Part shown: in pieces, positions 1 through 7,944 of the stretch | Layout: every line of letters starts with the position of its first letter | Position numbering within the stretch: position 1 is the first letter of the stretch | Made by a program: the position numbers and the translations under genes | Source of the DNA: CABZJG01 sp965659715 | GTDB taxonomy: Bacteria; Pseudomonadota; Alphaproteobacteria; Rhodobacterales; Rhodobacteraceae | Reading direction: 5' to 3' | Assembly (NCBI GenBank): GCA_965659715.1 | Contig: CBFHXE010000001.1 | Location: 1 to 64,000 of the forward strand | Length of the DNA stretch: 64,000 nucleotides | The notes under the pieces: model-generated | Seen by the model: the letters and a program-made list of their open reading frames with translations, nothing else | What the model was told of the DNA's origin: nothing | The model's database searches: none

Positions 1-239
1 TTATTGGGGATATTCCTCCACAACTGATTGCGCTTATGCGTACCAATATTAATGTGCAAGAACTAACAGTTCAGGCCTTGCTGACGGAAAATCGGGATTT
101 TATTTATCACGCGGCAATGTTGGACCCGCATACTGCGGCTGAATTAGACCTTGATCAAATCCGCAGCCTTGTCGATGAGCTGCTCATAGAACATTCAAAT
201 TGGTTACCGAAATGGCTTCAGGATACGAGGGCGGCATGA
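1..239 (+). CDS. GH4 family alpha-galactosidase/alpha-glucosidase, C-terminal end (5' partial)
   Basis: The frame is open from base 3 and ends at TGA 237-239, so about 78 residues of a gene starting left of the window are seen. The tail reads GDIPPQLIALM, then TENRDFIYHAAMLDPHTA, then an Asp/Glu-rich helix and a WLPKWL end. This is the C-terminal pattern of NAD- and metal-dependent GH4 glycosidases (MelA/AglA-like), which cleave alpha-galactosides or alpha-glucosides in the cytoplasm. The downstream galactose genes favour alpha-galactosidase, but the NAD-binding and metal sites are outside the window. It overlaps the next start by the ATGA at 236-239, so it is the upstream member of the same operon. 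Confidence 0.75.
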   Translation, partial: IGDIPPQLIALMRTNINVQELTVQALLTENRDFIYHAAMLDPHTAAELDLDQIRSLVDELLIEHSNWLPKWLQDTRAA

Positions 240-1006
240 GTGGATTTGCGACATTTCATGATCTAAAGGATGCATCGGTTTTCATTACCGGTGGCGGTGC
301 CGGGATCGGCGCTGCATTAACCGAAGGGTTCCTTGCGCAAGGATGCCGGGTGGCTTTTGTCCAACGGTCCGATGCAAGCCAGTTCGCGGAAGAAATGGGT
401 GAGAAATATGGCCATGCCCCTATATTTTTACCTTGTGATATTACTGATGTCGCGGCTTTGCAAAAGGCGATGGAAATGGGGGCTGAGGCCAATGGTCCTT
501 TTTCTGTTTTGGTAAACAATGCTGCAAATGATGCCCGGCATGAGCTTGAGGGGTTTTCAGTTGAGGCTTTTGATCAATCTATGGCGGTTAATCTAAGGCC
601 GCATTTTTTCACCGCGCAAACAGCCGCACCGGCTATGAAAGAAATGGGCGGAGGATCAATAATTAATTTTTCCTCTATTTCTTATATGATGGGCAATGCA
701 GGCTATCCCGCCTATGCAGCTTCAAAATCAGCTATCACAGGCCTCACCCGATCTTTGGCGCGCGAATTGGGACCTGACAATATTCGTGTCAATGCGCTGA
801 TGCCGGGTTGGGTTATGACACAGCGGCAAAAGGATCTTTGGGTGACAGAAGAAGGCCTTGAGCAACATCTGTCCCGTCAGTGCTTGAAAAGCCTCTTGTC
901 ACCCTCGGATATCGTGGATGCAACATTGTTTTTGGCCTCAAAGGCCAGCCAGATGATGACCGGACAGGCTATGGTTGTTGATGGCGGCGTTGTGGTGACA
1001 GGTTGA
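236..1006 (+). CDS. SDR family NAD(P)-dependent dehydrogenase, probable galactose dehydrogenase
   Basis: This is a classical short-chain dehydrogenase of 256 residues. The Rossmann motif TGGGAGIG lies near residue 18, NNA near 94, a serine-rich strand near 145 and the YAASK catalytic Tyr160/Lys164. The C-terminus ends in the usual GQAMVVDGG. I chose ATG 236 because it overlaps the previous stop as ATGA and gives a normal SDR N-terminus; a longer frame from 200 adds residues with no family match. With dgoK, dgoA and a lactonase downstream, the likely reaction is oxidation of D-galactose to galactonolactone, the first step of the De Ley-Doudoroff pathway. The substrate is inferred from context only. 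Confidence 0.85.
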   Translation: MSGFATFHDLKDASVFITGGGAGIGAALTEGFLAQGCRVAFVQRSDASQFAEEMGEKYGHAPIFLPCDITDVAALQKAMEMGAEANGPFSVLVNNAANDARHELEGFSVEAFDQSMAVNLRPHFFTAQTAAPAMKEMGGGSIINFSSISYMMGNAGYPAYAASKSAITGLTRSLARELGPDNIRVNALMPGWVMTQRQKDLWVTEEGLEQHLSRQCLKSLLSPSDIVDATLFLASKASQMMTGQAMVVDGGVVVTG

Positions 1007-1938
1007 TGAAGGATATGCGTGTATCTCAGCCAGACTGGCTTGCAGCCGATTGGGGGACATCCCGTCTTAGGATTTGGGGTATGCGTGCCAATGGAGAAGT
1101 GATCGGGCGGCAATTTGGCGATTGCGGCATGTCCCGTCTTGCAAAAATTGAATTTGAGGCGGAATTCATTAAGCTTGCAGACCCATTTCTGTCCAATGAC
1201 AACACTTTGGATGTCATTTGTTGTGGCATGGCTGGTTCGCGGCAGGGGTGGGCAGAAGCCTCTTATGTTGGTGTTCCTTGCCGTCCCCCCGGGATAGCGC
1301 AAGCGGTGCAGGTTGAAACAGCTGATCCTCGGATAAACGTGTTTATTTTGCCTGGTATAAAGCAAAATACACCGGCAGATGTAATGCGCGGCGAAGAAAC
1401 CCAAATCCGTGGGTTCATGGCCACAAACCCAGACTTTGATGGGGTAATTTGCTTGCCAGGGACCCATACGAAATGGGTACATGTAAGCGCTGGCGAAATT
1501 GTGAGCTTTCAAACGTTTATGACTGGCGAGTTGTTTTCTTTGCTCAGCAACGCTTCTGTTTTGCGCCACACAGTTCAATCTGACGGTTGGGATAAACATG
1601 CGTTTTTAGAAGCTGTTGACAGGTCCTTTAATCGTCCTAGCGCAGCTGCTGCGCATCTCTTTACCCTGCGCGCCGACGCCTTGCTGAATGACCCTTGTGA
1701 AAATGTGGCGCGCTCGCAGTTATCTGGCATTTTGATTGGAATTGAACTGGCCGCTGCCCGACCGTATTGGCTGGGTCAAAATCTGGCAGTTTTAGGATCG
1801 CATGAGATTGCAAATGCCTACCAACTGGCGCTTAAAGCGCAAGGGCTTGAGGTGATTATGGCGCAGTCGGAAGAAATGACGCTAGCAGGCTTGAAACACG
1901 CGCATTTCGCACTTCGGAGTGTGCCAAGAGATGCGTGA
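1006..1938 (+). CDS. dgoK: 2-dehydro-3-deoxygalactonokinase
   Basis: The 310-residue protein has the N-terminal phosphate-binding segment ADWGTSRLRIW and an internal CLPGTHTKWV motif typical of the DgoK family. It phosphorylates 2-keto-3-deoxygalactonate to the 6-phosphate with ATP. The previous stop and this ATG share the TGATG at 1004-1008, so translation is coupled; a TTG at 1003 is the only longer choice. The 3' end overlaps dgoA by 8 bases. Length and motifs look complete. Confidence 0.9.
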   Translation: MKDMRVSQPDWLAADWGTSRLRIWGMRANGEVIGRQFGDCGMSRLAKIEFEAEFIKLADPFLSNDNTLDVICCGMAGSRQGWAEASYVGVPCRPPGIAQAVQVETADPRINVFILPGIKQNTPADVMRGEETQIRGFMATNPDFDGVICLPGTHTKWVHVSAGEIVSFQTFMTGELFSLLSNASVLRHTVQSDGWDKHAFLEAVDRSFNRPSAAAAHLFTLRADALLNDPCENVARSQLSGILIGIELAAARPYWLGQNLAVLGSHEIANAYQLALKAQGLEVIMAQSEEMTLAGLKHAHFALRSVPRDA

Positions 1939-2536
1939 AATTATTGCAATTCTGCGCGGAATAACTCCGCCAGACTGTCTTGGCATAACCGAGGCGCTGA
2001 TTGCAGCAGGTATTCATAAAATTGAAGTGCCTCTCAATTCGCCTGATCCATTTCAAAGTATATTGCGGATGTCGAAAACATTTGGCGGTGATGCGATCAT
2101 TGGGGCAGGGACAGTACTCACAACCGAGGATGTAACCAGGCTGGCCGATATTGGAGCCAAAATGGTAGTGTCGCCAGATTGCAATCCTGAGGTCATCTCG
2201 GCAACAAAATCAGCAGGGCTGCTGTCCTATCCGGGATGCTTCACGGCCACAGAATGTTTCACCGCTTTGCGCTCTGGCGCGGATGGGCTTAAGATTTTTC
2301 CGGCCTCTCTGATGGGACCGAAGGGCCTGTCAGCCCTACGCGCCGTTTTGCCTCAAAATACTGCTATTTATGCTGTGGGTGGTGTTGGCCCTGATAACTT
2401 TTCTGACTGGCACAGCGCAGGCGTTACAGGATATGGGCTTGGGACAAATCTTTACATGCCCGGCATGGACAGCCAAACTCTTTTAAAGTGCGCTAAAGTG
2501 ATAGTAAAAGCCTATGATGAGAGTGAGCAAGAATGA
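1931..2536 (+). CDS. dgoA: 2-dehydro-3-deoxy-6-phosphogalactonate aldolase
   Basis: This 201-residue class I aldolase belongs to the KDPG/KDPGal family. It has AILRGITP at the N-terminus, the general acid/base Glu32 in IEVPLNSP, SPDCNP, PGCFTATE and the Schiff-base Lys121 in DGLKIFPAS. It cleaves KDPGal to pyruvate and glyceraldehyde 3-phosphate, the last step of the galactose route. ATG 1931 was chosen because GGAG at 1916-1919 stands 11 bases upstream and the resulting N-terminus matches the family; GTG 1919 would add four residues. It overlaps dgoK and the lactonase gene. Confidence 0.92.
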   Translation: MREIIAILRGITPPDCLGITEALIAAGIHKIEVPLNSPDPFQSILRMSKTFGGDAIIGAGTVLTTEDVTRLADIGAKMVVSPDCNPEVISATKSAGLLSYPGCFTATECFTALRSGADGLKIFPASLMGPKGLSALRAVLPQNTAIYAVGGVGPDNFSDWHSAGVTGYGLGTNLYMPGMDSQTLLKCAKVIVKAYDESEQE

Positions 2537-3372
2537 CCGTTTTTGATCCAACCCCCTGCATGTTGGGCGAGGGACCGCTTTGGCACCCAACTTTGGGTCG
2601 TCTTTTTTGGTTCGATATTCTGTCCAAGAAATTGCATATGGCACATGAAGATGAAGTCACTGTTTGGGACTTTCCAGGCCATGTTTCAGCAGCAGGTTGG
2701 ATCGATCAAAACAGCCTGCTCATCGCCAGTGAATCCGCGCTTGAAGTATTTGATATAACAACCGGGCGTACGGACCGTATTGTTGCGCTTGAAGCGGACA
2801 ATCCCAAAACTCGTTCTAACGATGGACGCGCTGATCCTTGGGGCGGCTTTTGGATCGGTACCATGGCAAAAGATCATGAAAAACACGCTGGCGCCATCTA
2901 CCGATATTTTCGCGGCGAGTTGCGCCAACTTCTGCCAAATATCTCAATCTCGAATGCCATTTGCTTTGCGCCTGATGGCAGTTATGTCTATTTTGCAGAC
3001 ACCCGATGTCAATCTATCCAAAAATGGAAATTGAACGAGGCGGATGGGTGGCCAGTGGGTGAACCAGAGCAGTTCATTGATCTGAGATCAGAGAAACTTA
3101 ACCCGGACGGGGCCGTTGTTGATGCGGTGGGAAATATTTGGAATGCCCAGTGGGGTGCGCATCGGGTGGCGGTTTACGACCCAGAAGGAAACTTCCTTGA
3201 TCAGATCACTTTTCCAGCCAGCCAAATATCTTGCCCAGCCTTTGGCGGCGCAGACTTATCAACATTGTTTGTCACCTCTGCGGCCATTGGTGTTCGTGAG
3301 CCATTGGCAGGACAAACATTTTTTCAAGCCACAGAAGCCTTAGGGCAGGCTGAGCATCAGGTCATCTTATGA
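2533..3372 (+). CDS. SMP-30/gluconolactonase family lactonase
   Basis: A 279-residue six-bladed propeller protein of the SMP-30/LRE family. Visible signatures are LGEGPLWHP at residue 11 (metal-binding Glu), RSNDGRADPWGGFWIGTM near 93-110 (Asn and Asp ligands), SISNAICFAPDG near 135 and LNPDGAVVDAVGNIWNAQW near 190. In this operon it should hydrolyse the galactonolactone made by the SDR enzyme. The ATGA at 2533-2536 overlaps the dgoA stop. The galactonate dehydratase needed between lactonase and kinase is not in the window. Confidence 0.9.
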   Translation: MTVFDPTPCMLGEGPLWHPTLGRLFWFDILSKKLHMAHEDEVTVWDFPGHVSAAGWIDQNSLLIASESALEVFDITTGRTDRIVALEADNPKTRSNDGRADPWGGFWIGTMAKDHEKHAGAIYRYFRGELRQLLPNISISNAICFAPDGSYVYFADTRCQSIQKWKLNEADGWPVGEPEQFIDLRSEKLNPDGAVVDAVGNIWNAQWGAHRVAVYDPEGNFLDQITFPASQISCPAFGGADLSTLFVTSAAIGVREPLAGQTFFQATEALGQAEHQVIL

Positions 3373-3379
3373 GTTTGTC

Positions 3380-5311
3380 ATGCAGCGTAGTTTAGGGACT
3401 TGTTATTATCCGGAACATTGGCCCAAAGAGATTTGGGCTAACGATGCCAAACGGATGGCTGATGCAGGGTTGACTTGGGTCCGTATTGGCGAATTTGCAT
3501 GGAAAAGATTAGAACCTAGCGAGGGTGAGTTTGATTTTGGCTGGCTTGATGATGCCATAAATATATTGGGCAAAGCCGGCCTAAAAGTGGTTTTGGGCAC
3601 GCCAACGGCCACGCCGCCGAAGTGGGTTTTGGATAAATATCCAGATATGCTGGCGGTAGATATCGAGGGCCGTCTGCGGCGGTTTGGGTCTCGCCGGCAT
3701 TATTGTTTTAGCCATCAAGGCTATATCGAGCAGTGCCGTGATATTGTTACTAGATTGGCAAAGCGATATGGCGGTAACCCTTATGTGCAAGCATGGCAAA
3801 TTGACAATGAATATGGCTGTCATGATACCTCGCTGTCATATTCCGACGCAGCGCGTAAGGGATTTCAAGAATGGTTGAGGGCAAAGTTCCCAAGTCAGAA
3901 TAATAATGGCGATATTGAAGCGTTAAATAAGGCGTGGGGAAATGTTTTCTGGTCAATGGACTATGCCTATTTTGAAGATATTGATCTGCCTAATCTAACC
4001 GTGACCGAGCCAAATCCAGCGCATGTATTGGCGTTTCGGCATTATACCTCAGACCAAATTGTTGGCTTTAACCAAGCCCAGCTTGAGATTATTAAACACC
4101 ATTCTCAGGCACCCGTAACCCATAACTACATGGGCCGCATTACCGATTTTGATCACTTCAAAGTGGGCTCTGAAATGGATTTCGCCAGTTGGGACAGCTA
4201 CCCACTTGGCTTTTTAGAGGACCGTGTTGGCGCCACTGAGGAAGATCAAAAACATTATGCGCGCCAAGGTCACCCCGATTTTCAAGCTTTTCATCATGAT
4301 CTCTACCGAGCCGTGGGCAAGGGCCGTTGGTGGGTTATGGAGCAACAGCCGGGTCCGGTAAACTGGGCGCCATACAACCCTGCACCGCTGGACGGCATGG
4401 TTCGGCTTTGGACATGGGAAGCTTTTGCCCATGGCGCAGAAGCGGTTTGTTTTTTCCGCTGGCGACAGGCCCCATTTGCGCAGGAACAAATGCATGCAGG
4501 TTTACTGCGTCCTGACAGCGTTGCAGCCACTGGATTGAAAGAGGCGCGAACAGTCGCCCAAGAATTGGTCTCGGCCCCAACGGTTGCGCCGCATCAAGCT
4601 GCGGTTGCGATTATTTTTGATTATGCCGCTGATGCTGCTTGGGATATTCAACCGCATGGCCAAAACCTAAGTTACTTCGGGCTGGTGTTTGATTGTTATT
4701 GTGCTTTGCGCAAGTTGGGACTTTCGATCGATTTTCTGTCTGCCGACACGCGTGATTTTAGCGCCTATAAGCTTGTGTTGGCACCCGGCATGATGCACAT
4801 GCCAAATGATCTGAAACAAACACTAGCCGAGAGTGAAAGCCAAGTCATTCTGGGACCGCGCAGTGCTGCACGGGATATACATATGACAATCCCGACACCG
4901 CTTCCCCCTGATTTGCCCGGGCTTGATGTAAAAGTAACTGCAGTGCAAAGCCTGCGGCCTGATTTGCCGACGCTTCTGTCGAAGGCTGGGGCAATCATTG
5001 GCTATCAAGAAAGCTTGGAAAGCAGTGCAGAGGTCGTGCTATCATCAACAGATGGGCAAAAGGTTGCTGTTAAAAATAGCAATATGCTTTATCTTGGGGC
5101 GTGGTTGGACCAAGTAGGATTTATCAATTTCTTCGAAAGTTGCTGCACAGCAGTTGGGGTGTCCACAGTTCACATGCCCGACGGCGTGCGCCGCCGGTTA
5201 ACTGGCCATGAAGAGTTTTGGTTTAACTACAACCCACAAGCCGTTGAAACTATTGTGGGAAAAATAAAACCGGCAGACTTTATTAAGAAAGAAGTTTTAA
5301 AAAACCCCTAG
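3380..5311 (+). CDS. GH42 beta-galactosidase
   Basis: The 643-residue protein is a glycoside hydrolase family 42 enzyme. The N-terminus LGTCYYPEHWP begins the TIM barrel, the acid/base Glu144 lies in QIDNEYG, and the nucleophile Glu321 in WWVMEQQPGPVNW. The central trimerisation domain and a short C-terminal beta domain follow. Such enzymes release galactose from beta-galactosides in the cytoplasm, feeding the upstream pathway. It starts 8 bases after the lactonase stop and is the last gene of the operon. No convincing intrinsic terminator is seen in the 68 bases before the convergent cobF. Confidence 0.93.
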   Translation: MQRSLGTCYYPEHWPKEIWANDAKRMADAGLTWVRIGEFAWKRLEPSEGEFDFGWLDDAINILGKAGLKVVLGTPTATPPKWVLDKYPDMLAVDIEGRLRRFGSRRHYCFSHQGYIEQCRDIVTRLAKRYGGNPYVQAWQIDNEYGCHDTSLSYSDAARKGFQEWLRAKFPSQNNNGDIEALNKAWGNVFWSMDYAYFEDIDLPNLTVTEPNPAHVLAFRHYTSDQIVGFNQAQLEIIKHHSQAPVTHNYMGRITDFDHFKVGSEMDFASWDSYPLGFLEDRVGATEEDQKHYARQGHPDFQAFHHDLYRAVGKGRWWVMEQQPGPVNWAPYNPAPLDGMVRLWTWEAFAHGAEAVCFFRWRQAPFAQEQMHAGLLRPDSVAATGLKEARTVAQELVSAPTVAPHQAAVAIIFDYAADAAWDIQPHGQNLSYFGLVFDCYCALRKLGLSIDFLSADTRDFSAYKLVLAPGMMHMPNDLKQTLAESESQVILGPRSAARDIHMTIPTPLPPDLPGLDVKVTAVQSLRPDLPTLLSKAGAIIGYQESLESSAEVVLSSTDGQKVAVKNSNMLYLGAWLDQVGFINFFESCCTAVGVSTVHMPDGVRRRLTGHEEFWFNYNPQAVETIVGKIKPADFIKKEVLKNP

Positions 5312-5379
5312 CTTTGTTTGGTCGTTCACTTTGGCGACAGGCTATACATAAAAACACCCAAAGAGCTGTTCGCTTGTGG

Positions 5380-6138
5380 TTAAATTGGGTTCTTTCGCAG
5401 TAAGTAACTGTCCATAATCCAACCATGTTCGGCGCGGGCATTCGCTCTAAGCACTTTTATGTCTTCGGAACATTGATGCAAAGGGCCTGACGCTAAAATT
5501 TGCTCAGGCATGCCCAAAAATGCCCCCCACCAAATAGTATAGTCTTTGCCGTCTAATTGATCAAAAGAGCAATCCCCATCCAGCATTACAACTGCGGTTT
5601 TTACCGTTTTTGGCCATCCGTCATTGCGTAGATTCCGGCCGGTCATAATCATAACTGGTTCTGCCAATGTGTTGAGCGGTATCTTATGTGCGGCCGTCAA
5701 AAGCTGCACAGAAGTTAGGCCGGGAACCACATTGATACTCACTTGCTGTTCTTGGGCGATCAAGCGGTTCGCAATCCTTATGCTGCTGTCATAAAGGGAT
5801 GGATCACCCCAAATCATCAATGCGATACGTCCCCCGCTTGGGCAGTGTTTGAAAATTTCATCCCGCCACTGTAGGGCAATTTGCGCGTGCCAGTCTGTTA
5901 CCCGTTTTAAATATGAGCTTTCCTGTGGATCGCGGACGGGAAGCCTAAATCGCGCAATTTTTGGAACTGGAGTTAGCAATTTTTCACAAATAACTACTCT
6001 AAGGTCAGCAAGATCAGATTTTTCATTTCCCTTTTCTGGGATCAGTATGAGATCAGCAGTTTGCAACGCTTTTATCGCCTGACCGGTTAGGTGATCTGGG
6101 TTGCCCATACCAATGCCAACAAGAAAAAGTTCAATCAT
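5380..6138 (-). CDS. cobF: Precorrin-6A synthase (deacetylating)
   Basis: A 252-residue SAM-dependent tetrapyrrole methylase with the N-terminal LFLVGIGMGNPDHLT motif, IWGDPSLYD near residue 140 and the VVPGLTS motif near 168. CobF methylates C-1 of precorrin-5 with loss of acetate, and it marks the aerobic pathway. ATG 6138 is preferred over the upstream in-frame TTG 6144. It lies about 70 bases downstream of cbiM on the same strand, so the two probably form one riboswitch-controlled unit. Confidence 0.9.
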   Translation of the reverse strand: MIELFLVGIGMGNPDHLTGQAIKALQTADLILIPEKGNEKSDLADLRVVICEKLLTPVPKIARFRLPVRDPQESSYLKRVTDWHAQIALQWRDEIFKHCPSGGRIALMIWGDPSLYDSSIRIANRLIAQEQQVSINVVPGLTSVQLLTAAHKIPLNTLAEPVMIMTGRNLRNDGWPKTVKTAVVMLDGDCSFDQLDGKDYTIWWGAFLGMPEQILASGPLHQCSEDIKVLRANARAEHGWIMDSYLLRKNPI

Positions 6139-6206
6139 AAACAAGGGTCCTAAAAAATCCGGCCTCTGAAGTCTGCAGAGGCCGTGTTTTTACGTCAAGG
6201 CAAGGT

Positions 6207-6884
6207 TCAAGCTGAGTGGTAAACGCGTGCCTGCACAAATCCTGTTTTTTCCAAAGATCGTATTGTCTTTGTGCCTGCAAGTACGGCTAAATCAACCAGG
6301 GGCTCGATGATGATAACAAGCATATACGCAAGTCCAAAGCTTGTCACCGAGGCCAGTGTTTCTGTGCCAAACCCTTGGCCATAAAAGGCCCAGAAGGCGA
6401 CCCAAGCCACAACACCGGCTTGGTATGTGGTCGACAGCTTTAGAGCTTGCAGATAGCTTAAATCTGCATAGGCCGTATTTGGGGCGATCACGCGTTTTGC
6501 AAGCGCTGAAACAGCAAATAATGGCACTAATAGAGTGGTGGTATTTATGAAATACTGTGGTAGATCGGCATGCGCAAACAGTAGGCCTTGCAAAAGCAAA
6601 CCAGCCGCAAGGCCAAGCGCGGCCGGAGCTGCGCCGAAGAGCAAAAACAGGGTTGATCCTAAGATGAAGTGAACTTCGGACACTCCAACAGGAAAGTGGG
6701 GGAGTACTTGAAAAAATATAAAGGTCGCAGCCATGGCCAAAACACCGCGTGATGCAAAGGACGCGATTCCTGCCGACTTAAGTGCCTGCAGTGTCAATTT
6801 TAAACTGTACCAACCGGCGCCAGCGGCGGTGGCATAACTTAGTGCAATTTTTGCACCATTTACAATTCCAGGTTCGATGTGCAT
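6207..6884 (-). CDS. cbiM: CbiM-type energy-coupling factor transporter permease (cobalt)
   Basis: A 225-residue integral membrane protein beginning Met-His-Ile. In the CbiM/NikM family this free N-terminus contributes to Co/Ni binding. About six hydrophobic segments follow, including the conserved GVSEVHFILGSTLFLLFG near residue 66. It is preceded by a cobalamin riboswitch, which supports cobalt uptake for B12. AGAAGGA precedes ATG 6884. No cbiN, cbiQ or cbiO partner occurs in the window, so either the ECF module is elsewhere or this subunit works alone; that cannot be settled here. Confidence 0.82.
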   Translation of the reverse strand: MHIEPGIVNGAKIALSYATAAGAGWYSLKLTLQALKSAGIASFASRGVLAMAATFIFFQVLPHFPVGVSEVHFILGSTLFLLFGAAPAALGLAAGLLLQGLLFAHADLPQYFINTTTLLVPLFAVSALAKRVIAPNTAYADLSYLQALKLSTTYQAGVVAWVAFWAFYGQGFGTETLASVTSFGLAYMLVIIIEPLVDLAVLAGTKTIRSLEKTGFVQARVYHSA

Positions 6885-6964
6885 TTTTTTTCCTTCTGCT
6901 CACTACCCCGTGAGCTGTTCATAGGTTTCAATGCGACCCATATCAGGCCGGTATTTTTGTTTTT

Positions 6965-7128
6965 GGCCGGTCTCCGGGCTTGCAAAGTGGATCGAGTTTC
7001 CCGCCTTCTCATGCTAAATGGCACAATGGCAATTGGGATCTCTCTTTGCCTACCGTTGCGGGGGCAGCACCGGACTTTGGCAGTAATTTGTGCCAGTACC
7101 GGTTTCCCGTTTCACTGCCAAGACCACT
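6965..7128 (-). promoter_or_regulatory. Cobalamin riboswitch upstream of cbiM-cobF
   Basis: Read on the minus strand, the element shows the conserved order of the AdoCbl class: GAAACGGGAA near 7110, then CTGCCCCCGCAACGGTAG near 7060 (the B12 box core), GAGAAGGCGGGAA near 7005 and AAGCCCGGAGACCGGCC at 6965-6981. It ends about 80 bases before the cbiM start. No U-tract terminator is evident after it, so control may act on ribosome access to the AGAAGGA site. Boundaries are approximate. Confidence 0.92.
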
Positions 7129-7203
7129 GTCTTAGCAGCACCATCAACGCGCTCAGTTAAGCAGGGCAAACCAAGGGGTCAAGATAAATCACGACACTTC
7201 TGG

Positions 7204-7944
7204 CTAGTCCCCGACATAATTGCCGTGTGCCTCTGCCAAGGGGCCGATTAAAATCAAGCCTGGCGCTGGTCCTGGATCTTGTTTGAGATGCTCTGCAAGT
7301 TCCGCAAGTGTCCTGCGAAAAAGGTTTTCATTCTCGGTCGAGACACTTTCTGCCAAGAGAGCTGGTGTTTGAGGTGAAAGACCATCTGCAATAAGCAATT
7401 CAGCCAGTTTAGGAAAGGTGCGTTTAGGCATATAGACAACTGTGGTACACTGAGGGTCGGCTATAGCTGCTAGGTTTATATCCCCTGGCAGGGCTCCTGC
7501 AACATCATGCCCTGTAATGAACTGTACTCGCCGGGCGGAATGCCGGCGCGTAAGTGGTATCTTTGCCGCGGCAGCAGCTGCGCTTGCTGCGGTTACTCCA
7601 GGAATTATTTCAAAATCTATATTTGCAGTTTGCAGTGCGACGACCTCTTCTTCTAGGCGTCCAAATATTCCCGGATCACCAGATTTAAGCCGCACCACAT
7701 GCGCACCTTCGGATGCGTAGTCAACCAGCAATTGGCTCACATGATGTTGTTTGGGGGAAGCGCGTCCTGCGCGTTTGCCAACGCCAATCAACTCGGCTTG
7801 AGATCCGGCATGATCTAGTATTGGTCCTGACGACAGGTCATCAAATAGAATCACTTCTGCCGCTTTTAACCGTTGAATGGCTTTGACAGTTAGCAATTCC
7901 GGATCACCCGGACCAGATCCGACAAAACTCACAAATCCCGTCAT
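7204..7944 (-). CDS. cobA: Uroporphyrinogen-III C-methyltransferase
   Basis: A 246-residue SUMT of the single-domain CobA type. Motifs are FVGSGPGDPELLTVKA at the N-terminus, RLKSGDPGIFGR near residue 85, EIIPGVTAASAAAA near 112 and the TGHD segment near 143. It adds methyl groups at C-2 and C-7 of uroporphyrinogen III to give precorrin-2, the branch point to B12. Its ATG overlaps the cobB stop as ATGA at 7941-7944. It is the last gene of the cobL-E-M-B-A run; the riboswitch for cbiM follows. Confidence 0.93.
   Translation of the reverse strand: MTGFVSFVGSGPGDPELLTVKAIQRLKAAEVILFDDLSSGPILDHAGSQAELIGVGKRAGRASPKQHHVSQLLVDYASEGAHVVRLKSGDPGIFGRLEEEVVALQTANIDFEIIPGVTAASAAAAAAKIPLTRRHSARRVQFITGHDVAGALPGDINLAAIADPQCTTVVYMPKRTFPKLAELLIADGLSPQTPALLAESVSTENENLFRRTLAELAEHLKQDPGPAPGLILIGPLAEAHGNYVGD

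Noticed and set aside
877..1599. 240-codon minus-strand frame
   Set aside because: It lies antisense to the SDR gene end and dgoK, shows no family features, and both plus-strand genes are convincing.
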